The notes beneath the pieces were generated by a model that worked only from the letters and a program-made list of their open reading frames with translations, did not search any database and was not told where the DNA came from. A stretch of DNA of 5,070 nucleotides. Source: CAZGRP01 sp964527995 (GTDB taxonomy: Bacteria > Zhuqueibacterota > Zhuqueibacteria > Oceanimicrobiales > CAZGRP01). Position 1 is the stretch's first letter. Each line of letters starts with the position of its first letter. This document shows, piece by piece, positions 1-5,070 of this stretch. Location: NCBI GenBank assembly GCA_964527995.1, contig CAZGRP010000134.1:1-5070 (forward strand), read 5' to 3'. Made by a program: the position numbers and the translations under genes.

Positions 1-34
1 CTTTCCGTGGCAACAGATCCGGTGTTCCCGGTGC

Positions 35-1624
35 TTAGCGCAACAGGACGAGCTGCTTGGTTTCGTCGAACAAGCCATGTCGGCCGACAGGCGAGTCTAC
101 CGACAACCGGTAGTAATAAACCCCACTCGCCAATCCCTCCGCGTCCCATCGGGCCGTATGTCGACCTGCGGGCAAACGCTCGGCGATCAACGTCGCGACT
201 TCCTGCCCCAACAGGTTGAAAACCTTCAAGGTGACAAAACCCGATTGGGGAAGAGAAAACTCGATGCTGGTGGACGGATTAAACGGGTTCGGGTAATTCT
301 GCCGCAGAGCAAACTGCGTGGGGAGCCCGCTCTCCGGAGACCGTTGCACCGAGGTGGGCCCGGCCGGTTCGACCACCTCGAAATTCGCGGTCGTGATCTG
401 CGCTGTGGCCGGGTTTTGGCCCTCTACCCACGGCCCGTAGGCGAACGGGATCAGCTCTAATTCTTCGTTGAGCTTTTCAATGACGATCTGCCACTTGGTC
501 TTGCCCCCTGGAAGCGGGGTGCCCGGTGGTTGGCCGATCAGTTCATTGACCTGGTCGTCGGTCAGATGGAGGTTGGCGGTGTGGATATCCTCAGCGAAGA
601 AGCTGAACCCGGCGGCGCCATCCACCAGGTACGCGCCGTAGGAGCGCAGGGCGGTGAGAAACATGCGGGTGATCGGCGCTACCAGGTTTTCGTCGATCTG
701 ATCCCCTGCCTCATCCACAATGGTCTGTTTCAAACGAATGCGCTGGCCGGCAGCCAGGGCGTAGGGGTTTGTATCATAGAAATCCGTCTCGGTGGTCGAG
801 GCCGGGTAGAAATAATCAGACCGAAGAGGCTCCGATGGGTCACTGCTCAGGTTGCGCGGTCCCGGGATGGCAAAGGCAAAGGCGTGGGCGATCACCCCGC
901 TCTCGACATCTTCGGGCACGATCAGCCCGGCGAGCAACGGGGTGCCTGTGGCGCGAGCGCTGAAGTAGGTGTCGACGTTGCTTCCGGATCCCTGAACGTC
1001 GAAAAAGTCAATCGCTCCTGCCTCGAGAATCTTCGTCCCTGTCTGCCCGCCTCCCAGGCTGTTGCTTTGCGCGTCGTGAACGGTCGTCGCTTGCCAGAAA
1101 TCATACTCCATGAAGGTGTCGGGGTCAAAGAGCACAAGCTGTCCGTCCGCGCCTGTGTCCTGCGGCCCGGCGGGGCGCACTGCACCGGCAGACGCCGGAA
1201 CAGTCACAGGCCCGCCTTCCTGGCTGATTCCAAATTTGGGACTGGGCCAGGCCAGGATGCCTTTATAATCGCGAATCAGCACACTCTGCTGCCCCGCGCC
1301 CGCACGAAATATCGGGATACTAAAGTCATCATAGTTGACGTCGATGAATGGCCAGGTTGTCGGCGGCGGCCCAGGGGGATAGAGAGAGGTGTTGTCGCCA
1401 CGGAACACGCGGTACATCACCAGGATTTGCTGGTCGCTTTCGGCAAGTACCGCCGCATCGGTGGCGGTCTGGTTCCACGCGCTCCCGGGAGCGAACAGTG
1501 GAGTCGGGAGCGCAAAATTCCGTAGCGACGACTGTGCCTGGCTCAGGCCCGGATAAATACCCAGGACGTTGAGCAAAGCGGTGGTCACAACCACCAGGCG
1601 AAGCGATCTTGCGATTCGCTGCAT
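35..1624 (-). CDS. Secreted protein of unknown function with T9SS-type C-terminal sorting domain
   Basis: I do not recognise a function. The protein is 529 aa from the chosen ATG at 1624, which has GGAG 9 nt upstream; ATGs at 1633 and 1639 are in frame but lack a spaced ribosome site. Residues 1-30 form a signal peptide (basic MQRIARSLR, hydrophobic core, SQA cleavage site before Q31). The body, about 31-430, is soluble, with distinctive blocks LVLFDPDTFMEYDFWQ (about 163-178), GTPLLAGLIVPEDVESG (about 227-243) and YGAYLVDGAAGFSFFAED further on. Residues from about 432 to the end are a complete Por/FlgD-like sorting domain: QNYPNPFNPSTSIEFSLP, a beta-sandwich core with FNLLGQEVATL, SGVYYYRL, and the terminal strand TKQLVLLR. 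In families with this domain it directs export by type IX secretion and is then removed or anchored at the surface; the machinery itself is not in the window. The gene follows the heparinase-like gene by 19 bp, so they are probably co-transcribed. The ORF is certain; function is open. Confidence 0.9.
   Translation of the reverse strand: MQRIARSLRLVVVTTALLNVLGIYPGLSQAQSSLRNFALPTPLFAPGSAWNQTATDAAVLAESDQQILVMYRVFRGDNTSLYPPGPPPTTWPFIDVNYDDFSIPIFRAGAGQQSVLIRDYKGILAWPSPKFGISQEGGPVTVPASAGAVRPAGPQDTGADGQLVLFDPDTFMEYDFWQATTVHDAQSNSLGGGQTGTKILEAGAIDFFDVQGSGSNVDTYFSARATGTPLLAGLIVPEDVESGVIAHAFAFAIPGPRNLSSDPSEPLRSDYFYPASTTETDFYDTNPYALAAGQRIRLKQTIVDEAGDQIDENLVAPITRMFLTALRSYGAYLVDGAAGFSFFAEDIHTANLHLTDDQVNELIGQPPGTPLPGGKTKWQIVIEKLNEELELIPFAYGPWVEGQNPATAQITTANFEVVEPAGPTSVQRSPESGLPTQFALRQNYPNPFNPSTSIEFSLPQSGFVTLKVFNLLGQEVATLIAERLPAGRHTARWDAEGLASGVYYYRLSVDSPVGRHGLFDETKQLVLLR
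38..331 (-). other. Por/T9SS type A sorting domain coding segment
   Basis: The last 98 codons of the secreted protein encode the sorting domain. It opens with SGLPTQFALRQNYPNPFNPS, the most recognisable signature of these domains in Bacteroidota and related candidate phyla. It continues through LKVFNLLGQEVATL and LPAGRHTARWDA to SGVYYYRL and ends at TKQLVLLR. A short insert (DSPVGRHGLFDE) separates the YYYRL strand from the final strand; many relatives have a tighter turn here. The domain looks intact and serves as a reference for the remnant in the neighbouring gene. Confidence 0.9.
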
Positions 1625-1633
1625 GGATTTCAT

Positions 1634-1637
1634 CTCC
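1634..1637 (-). promoter_or_regulatory. Ribosome binding site deciding start at 1624
   Basis: On the minus strand GGAG is followed by nine bases (ATGAAATCC) and then ATG at 1624. The ATG at 1633 directly abuts this GGAG, and the ATG at 1639 has no purine-rich site at a usable distance. The start at 1624 also gives a cleaner signal peptide (MQRIARSLR...). Confidence 0.6.
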
Positions 1638-1643
1638 ATTCGT

Positions 1644-1703
1644 TTACCGGACGATCACCATCTTCTTCACGGCCTGAAAGCTCCCTGACCGCAGGCGATA
1701 GAA
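1644..1703 (-). other. Sorting-domain tail remnant fused to heparinase-like beta-domain
   Basis: The last residues, FYRLRSGSFQAVKKMVIVR, resemble the end of a Por/T9SS sorting domain (compare SGVYYYRL and TKQLVLLR in the next gene; relatives often end as YFYRLxAGxFxxxKKMVLLR). The QNYPNPFNP block and the domain core are absent. The join with the beta-domain strand NQFEFYR falls at about 1691-1703 (minus-strand TTCTATCGCCTGC), where both parents would plausibly encode FYR. That is what a deletion or misassembly across a short shared sequence would leave. Confidence 0.6.
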
Positions 1704-3225
1704 CTCGAACTGGTTGCCCTCTGCGAGCTGGTGGTCGATGGTGATCCAGCCGAGGTGGTAGGTGAACCAGGTCGCGTTGGCGTCCCATCCGGTGCGGGCC
1801 AGAATTCGCCCGCTTCCGGGCGCGTAGAAGGCAAAGGGCAGAGAGGGACGCGGGTCCGAAGGCGTGGATGCGCTTGGATCGAAGAGCATGAAGCAGAGGA
1901 TCGCGTCGCGGAAGAGTTCGGCATCCTGCACGCGTTCGATAAGTCTGGACTCGCCGCCGGGCGGTGTGTGCGTCTCGATCCAGCGGATGGCTTGGTACCG
2001 GCTTGTGTTTCCGGTGCTGTAATCATAAAGCCCCAAGGGGCCGAAGACCCCGATGAAGTCCGGCGCCCAGTAGTGCTGGCCGTCGCCAAACCAGGCCGGC
2101 TGGAACACCTCGCCGATCCAGGAAAAGTCGTCGTAAACCACTTTGGCGGGGCTGAGAGAGTGAAGAAAGGCGGGAATCACATCGTCCCAGAACGGATTGC
2201 CGCCGAAGACGACCTGGGGTCCCCAGGCGTTTGGGTCGTCCTGCCCGGCAGTGTGAAGGGCAAGCAGGAACTGCGCCGCGTACCCCAACGACTCCGGGCC
2301 ATATTCCCAGCCTTCTGGAGAGAAGCCGCCGCGGGCATCGTTGCGCAGGAGAAAGTCGATCACGTAGAGCCAGGCGCCGGTGGCATCCTTCAGATAGCCG
2401 CGCAGCTCATTGTTCGGATCATCGCTCGAGTCCAACGCCATCGCCATGAGCCCGATGTTGCGCATGTGGGCCAGGNNNNNNNNNNNNNNNNNNNNNNNNN
2501 NNNNNNNNNNNNNNNNNNNNNNNNNNNNNNNNNNNNNNNNNNNNNNNNNNNNNNNNNNNNNNNNNNNNNNNNNNNATCGGTTCGGGATGGTTGTAGTCGG
2601 TTGTCGAGGCGTTCAGGTTCTCGTTGGCCCAACGCAAAAAGACCTGGCGGATGGTGGCCTTGTCCTGGGCCGTCAGGTAGGGGTAGATCCAATCCACGGT
2701 CAGGGCGAAACCCTCGCCCCACCAGCGCGACCGGTCGGAGGTGGAGAAGTCAAGGTCCCGGAAGGGCTGGCCCGCTGCAACACCCTGTGCAGCGATGTTC
2801 ATGACGTACATCAGCAGGCTGCGGGCCCGCTCGGCGTAGTCGTCTCGTGTGGACGAGTCGTTTTCGATCAGCGACATAAAGGCGAACAGCTCGGCATACA
2901 TCTCGGTGGGGTACTGGTCCCAGGTGTTATCGCCACTGTCCTGGTTGGGCACGATGCCAGCGTCCATATCCGACTTGGCGCTGGCGGCCAGGACAGCAAG
3001 TCCGTCGCGATACATCGGATTGCTGTTCGTTGCCCAGGACCGCAGCCGGGGAAGGTCCTCGGCGCGCAGCCACAGGCGCGGATGGCCGGTAACCGACGAA
3101 ACGGCTGTGGCGCCTCTAAGGTCAGCAGACCGCATCGATCGAGCCGCCTGTGCCGAGGAGAACAGCTGGCAGAGCAATAGAGCCAACATGAAAGTCAGCG
3201 GAGAACCAAGAGGACGAAGCTTCAT
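1644..3225 (-). CDS. Secreted heparinase II/III-like protein (alpha/alpha-toroid lyase family), gapped and apparently C-terminally truncated
   Basis: Probable polysaccharide lyase-like secreted protein. The start at 3225 has AAGGAG 9 nt upstream and gives a signal peptide (MKLRPLGSPLTFMLALLL, cleavage after SAQA, residue 27). Residues 48-53, HPRLWL, followed by RAEDLPRLRSWA, are typical of the N-terminus of heparinase II/III-like and related toroid proteins. The helical region continues (RWWGEGFALTVDWIYPYL) to NHPEP, where 100 N interrupt it. After the gap it resumes as LAHMRNIGLMAMALDSSDD with further toroid helices (GGFSPEGWEYGPESLGYAAQ) and then the start of the beta-domain (RILARTGWDANATWFTYHLG, WITIDHQLAEGNQFEFYR). 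Family members usually continue for a few hundred residues after this point. Here it passes directly into LRSGSFQAVKKMVIVR and stops, an ending that looks like the last strand of a sorting domain. It is first in a two-gene unit with the 1624-35 gene. Family assignment is from motif recall; substrate is unknown, and activity of the truncated form is doubtful. Confidence 0.75.
2476..2575. other. Assembly gap, 100 N, inside the heparinase-like gene
   Basis: Exactly 100 undetermined bases, the conventional length for a gap of unknown size. The left part of the gene (3225 to 2576) is 650 nt, two bases over whole codons. The right part (2475 to 1644) is 832 nt, one base over. The gene is therefore in frame only if the true gap is a multiple of three, which 100 is not. 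Taken literally, the 100 N throws the reading frame into a short spurious tail ending at 2419. Confidence 0.97.
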
Positions 3226-3234
3226 GTGGCGACT

Positions 3235-3240
3235 CTCCTT
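3235..3240 (-). promoter_or_regulatory. Ribosome binding site of heparinase-like gene
   Basis: Minus-strand AAGGAG lies nine bases before ATG at 3225. It favours this start over the in-frame ATG at 3258, which would put an unlikely charged stretch (MVECERKESRH) ahead of the signal peptide. Confidence 0.75.
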
Positions 3241-3285
3241 CCTTTCGCATTCCACCATCCCATTTGGACTACGCCATGGCAGTCC

Positions 3286-3375
3286 CGATTACACAGAATT
3301 TCCTGTTGACTTTCGGACGTTGTGACGCTACCTTAGGAGCGACGACGGCGCCGGGGGTAAGAAACTGTGTAATCG
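3286..3375. repeat. Inverted repeat CGATTACACAG / CTGTGTAATCG flanking the divergent promoters
   Basis: CGATTACACAG at 3286-3296 has its exact reverse complement CTGTGTAATCG at 3365-3375, with 68 bp between. The match continues outside the core after a 2-base offset (AATTTC at 3297-3302 against GAAA at 3361-3364). Read toward each gene, both copies are GAAA, 0 or 2 extra bases, then CTGTGTAATCG. Each contains TGTAAT, five of six matches to a -10 box. The copies lie about 60 bp from the heparinase-like start and 37 bp from the sigma-factor start. They could be paired -10 regions or operators for one regulator. The arms are too far apart to be read as a terminator hairpin. Confidence 0.65.
3306..3334 (+). 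promoter_or_regulatory. Candidate sigma-70-type promoter for the sigma-factor operon
   Basis: TTGACT (3306-3311, five of six consensus matches) is followed after 17 bp by TACCTT (3329-3334, three of six). Transcription would start near 3341, leaving a leader of about 70 nt before the GTG at 3413. The -35 box and spacing are good but the -10 is weak, and Bacteroidota-type organisms often use a different promoter consensus, so this is only a candidate. Confidence 0.3.
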
Positions 3376-3400
3376 CGTGGCGCTTTACGTACTTCGAGCG

Positions 3401-3406
3401 GGAAGG
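3401..3406 (+). promoter_or_regulatory. Ribosome binding site deciding GTG start at 3413
   Basis: GGAAGG is followed by six bases (ATATCA) and then GTG at 3413. The longer in-frame candidate, GTG at 3377, has no comparable upstream site and sits at the edge of the inverted-repeat motif. The start at 3413 is therefore preferred. Confidence 0.65.
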
Positions 3407-3412
3407 ATATCA

Positions 3413-4027
3413 GTGGGCGCGCAGCGAGATCGGACACAGCAGGAAGATAGCTTCTGGATTCAAGAGTTTCTTCGGACGGGTGAAAAGGAGTACTGGGGCC
3501 GAATCTACGAGAAGTATAAGAAACCGATCTTCCTGCAGTGCCTGAGGGTTGTCAAACACGTGGAGGACGCCAAAGACCTGACGAGCGAGACCTTCATCAA
3601 GGCGTTTGAGAAGCTCGACAGATACGATCCCGATCGGCCGATCTTCCCGTGGTTGAGCCGTGTGGCCGTCAACCTGTGCATCGACCACGTCCGAAAAAAG
3701 GTCCGCATCAAGACCGAAGAATTCGATGAGCAGACGACTCGCGCGGACTTCGACAACGGCCCCGCCGAGGTCCAGAGTCAGGTGCCGCCGGAGGAGATCT
3801 TTGCGGCCTTACGACGGCTCAAGAGGCCCCAGCGACGATGCTTTTGTCTTTTCTATATCCATGGTAAGTCGTACAAAGAAATCGCCCAACTGACCGGGTA
3901 TCCCCTCGGCCAGGTCCGTTCCCATATTCAGAACGGCCGGCGTCGGTTCAGGCTGTTGCTGGAGCGCCCACGGAAGAGGCTTAGCGGCCGACTCGCTCTC
4001 GGCACCGATCCTGGGTCCAGCGAATAA
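3413..4027 (+). CDS. ECF-family RNA polymerase sigma factor
   Basis: An alternative sigma factor that would direct core RNA polymerase to a small set of promoters. From GTG 3413 it is 204 aa, a normal ECF length. Region 2 spans about residues 32-96: YEKYKKPIFLQCLRVV, the conserved DAKDLTSETFIKAFEKL (52-68) that binds core polymerase, and FPWLSRVAVNLCIDHVRKK (78-96) for -10 recognition. A variable acidic linker follows. Region 4 is about 125-183: PPEEIFAALRRLKRPQRRCFCLFYIHG, then the helix-turn-helix SYKEIAQLTGYPLGQVRSHI and NGRRRFR for -35 contact. The RSHIQNGRRR ending resembles the RSYIQNGKRN style of Bacteroidota ECF factors. The anti-sigma-like gene begins 67 bp downstream on the same strand, the usual partner order, so activity is probably controlled by sequestration at the membrane. 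The target regulon is unknown; the divergent secreted-protein genes are candidates. Confidence 0.93.
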   Translation: MGAQRDRTQQEDSFWIQEFLRTGEKEYWGRIYEKYKKPIFLQCLRVVKHVEDAKDLTSETFIKAFEKLDRYDPDRPIFPWLSRVAVNLCIDHVRKKVRIKTEEFDEQTTRADFDNGPAEVQSQVPPEEIFAALRRLKRPQRRCFCLFYIHGKSYKEIAQLTGYPLGQVRSHIQNGRRRFRLLLERPRKRLSGRLALGTDPGSSE

Positions 4028-4080
4028 GCAAGGAGGCTTTGGCTCACCGAGGGCTTACCCCATAGCCTGACGGCGGCAGA

Positions 4081-4086
4081 GAAGGA
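4081..4086 (+). promoter_or_regulatory. Ribosome binding site deciding ATG start at 4095
   Basis: GAAGGA is followed by eight bases (TGTCGTTC) and then ATG at 4095. The in-frame ATG at 4086 overlaps this site and so has no usable spacing. The choice changes the protein by three residues only. Confidence 0.55.
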
Positions 4087-4094
4087 TGTCGTTC

Positions 4095-5069
4095 ATGAGA
4101 GATCACGATCGCGATGCAGACGCTTTTGAACAAGCCTACGGGCGACGGCTGGCTGAGATGAGGAAAAAGCCCCCCGAGGCCTGCCCAGCGGCGGAGGTGC
4201 TGGCGCGGTATTATCACGAGGAGCTATCCAAGACGGAGCGTAAGACTGTCGAGGATCACATAAATCTGTGCCCGTTCTGTCTGGAGGCAGTGGTGCAGTT
4301 GCGGGAGGCCGAGAAACACGCGGCCGAAGAGCCGGCTCAACCCGTTGGCTGGGCCGAGATCGAGAAGGCGCTGGATCGCGACTTCTACTCGCGCCTGGAG
4401 TCAGCGTCTGGTCCTCTCGGACGCAGCACCGAGATCAGTGACCAGAGAGAGCAGCGCCGGGCAACCTTTGCCGAGAAGCTCCGTTCCGGCTGGGCCCAGT
4501 GGCTTTGGAGGCCGCAAGGTCTGGCGTATGCCGGAGCGGCCGCTCTTGTGGTGATTGCCAGCCTTTACACCTACGCCTATCTCAGCAGAGGCCCGTACTT
4601 CCAACTGGCGCGGATCGAGCAGAAGCACGTGAGTTCGGTCCGTGCCGCGGTCGGCGCGCCTGACGACATGCGAGAGGGGCTGCGGCTATTCCGCCAGGGG
4701 GATTATCAGGCCGCGATCGCCAGGCTGAAGGGCTACGTCGAGACGGCTCCTGCTTCTTTCTCAGCAAACTACTATCTGGGACTCTCCCATCTCTACCAAG
4801 CGCCTGTCGGCCTGCCTGCACTTCCCTACAAGTTCAACCAACGGCACGTAGACCTGGCGATCAGCTACCTCCAGAAGGCACTGGCTTTGGCACAGGATAA
4901 TCAGTTTTATCAGGAGGATTGCTACTGGTACCTGGGGAAGGCGTATCTGATGAAGGGGGATCCGGAGAAGGCGAGAGAGCAATTCCAGAATATCCTGTCA
5001 CTCAGCCGGCCCAATCTTATGAGAAAAGATCAGGCCCGGAAGATCCTTCTGGAGATTTCAAGAAAATGA
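4095..5069 (+). CDS. Membrane anti-sigma-like protein: zinc-finger (ZAS) domain, one TM helix, extracytoplasmic TPR repeats
   Basis: Probable anti-sigma factor for the upstream ECF sigma; 324 aa from ATG 4095. The N-terminal cytoplasmic part carries the zinc-binding anti-sigma motif: C30, then H55-x3-C59-x2-C62 (DHINLCPFCLEAV), as in the zf-HC2 family. A charged linker leads to one transmembrane helix at about 142-163 (GLAYAGAAALVVIASLYTYA), preceded by the W/R-rich WAQWLWRPQ. The C-terminal half, about 190-303, is helical TPR: REGLRLFRQGDYQAAIARLK, SANYYLGLSHLYQ, VDLAISYLQKALALA, and CYWYLGKAYLMKGDPEKARE with QFQNILSL. By the usual topology the TPRs lie in the periplasm, where they could bind a peptide or envelope partner and relay a signal to the zinc domain. 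In ZAS proteins the zinc module binds the sigma factor; here that is inferred from motif and position. The TGA stop overlaps a possible ATG (5066), so a further operon gene may follow outside the window. Confidence 0.88.
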   Translation: MRDHDRDADAFEQAYGRRLAEMRKKPPEACPAAEVLARYYHEELSKTERKTVEDHINLCPFCLEAVVQLREAEKHAAEEPAQPVGWAEIEKALDRDFYSRLESASGPLGRSTEISDQREQRRATFAEKLRSGWAQWLWRPQGLAYAGAAALVVIASLYTYAYLSRGPYFQLARIEQKHVSSVRAAVGAPDDMREGLRLFRQGDYQAAIARLKGYVETAPASFSANYYLGLSHLYQAPVGLPALPYKFNQRHVDLAISYLQKALALAQDNQFYQEDCYWYLGKAYLMKGDPEKAREQFQNILSLSRPNLMRKDQARKILLEISRK

Positions 5070-5070
5070 G

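Larger units (their letters stand above)
3226..3412. promoter_or_regulatory. Divergent intergenic control region
   Basis: This 187-bp stretch separates the start of the minus-strand secretory pair from the start of the plus-strand sigma/anti-sigma pair and must hold both promoters. It contains the two ribosome sites, an 11-bp inverted repeat (3286-3296 and 3365-3375) and a candidate housekeeping-type promoter on the plus strand (3306-3334). I see no conserved small gene in it. Confidence 0.7.

Noticed and set aside
20..32. CCGG-TGTTC-CCGG palindrome just past the stop of the unknown secreted protein
   Set aside because: Only a 4-bp stem and no T-run after it on the minus strand, so it does not qualify as an intrinsic terminator.
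530..1525. Long plus-strand open frame (331 codons) opposite the unknown secreted protein
   Set aside because: It lies wholly antisense to a gene with signal peptide and sorting domain, has no recognisable domain and a composition typical of a GC-rich shadow frame.
2419..2475. Tail PGPHAQHRAHGDGVGLER on the heparinase-like frame after the gap
   Set aside because: It arises only from counting the gap as 100 bases. The other frame gives LAHMRNIGLMAMAL, which continues the helical domain sensibly.
1731..2804. Plus-strand open frame (357 codons) running through the N gap
   Set aside because: Antisense to the heparinase-like gene, includes the undetermined bases, and its product is a low-quality Arg/Gly/Val-rich shadow without motifs.
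3264..3545. 93-codon plus-strand frame starting in the intergenic region
   Set aside because: It overlaps the start of the sigma factor in another frame, has no ribosome site matching its start and no recognisable content.
4031..4065. Strong AGGAGG just after the sigma-factor stop, followed by a TTG and eight codons to TAG
   Set aside because: The TTG is only two bases from the AGGAGG, too close for use, and the frame of the next gene is closed by TGA at 4068-4070. No supported leader peptide.

Overview
The window reads as a piece of a draft or metagenome-derived bacterial scaffold: it contains one run of exactly 100 N (2476-2575), the usual placeholder for a gap of unknown size. Two secreted proteins carry, whole or in remnant, the Por-type (type IX secretion, FlgD-like) C-terminal sorting domain with the QNYPNPFNPST signature. 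That signature, the GC-rich coding sequence and the Bacteroidota-like ECF sigma factor suggest the Bacteroidota/FCB side of the tree or a relative such as KSB1, Calditrichota, Ignavibacteria or Latescibacteria. This placement is inferred from protein style only.

Layout: two divergent pairs share one control region. On the minus strand, reading away from about 3226, lie (1) a secreted heparinase II/III-like protein (3225 to 1644, interrupted by the N gap) and, 19 bp later, (2) a secreted protein of unknown function with a complete sorting domain (1624 to 35). On the plus strand lie (3) an ECF sigma factor (3413-4027) and (4) a membrane anti-sigma-like protein with a zinc-binding ZAS motif, one transmembrane helix and TPR repeats outside the membrane (4095-5069). 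The 187 bp between the pairs hold an 11-bp exact inverted repeat, so the same sequence, CTGTGTAATCG, lies upstream of each pair in the same orientation relative to its gene.

Working model (inference): the sigma/anti-sigma pair is a cell-surface signalling module, and the two secreted proteins may be outputs that handle a polysaccharide or other extracellular polymer, with the shared upstream motif linking them. Nothing in the window proves the regulation.

Most unusual points: the shared motif in the divergent promoter region; the apparent truncation of the heparinase-like gene, whose beta-domain runs directly into the last residues of a sorting domain; and the secreted protein of unknown function. 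No tRNA, rRNA, CRISPR array, insertion sequence or convincing terminator was seen.
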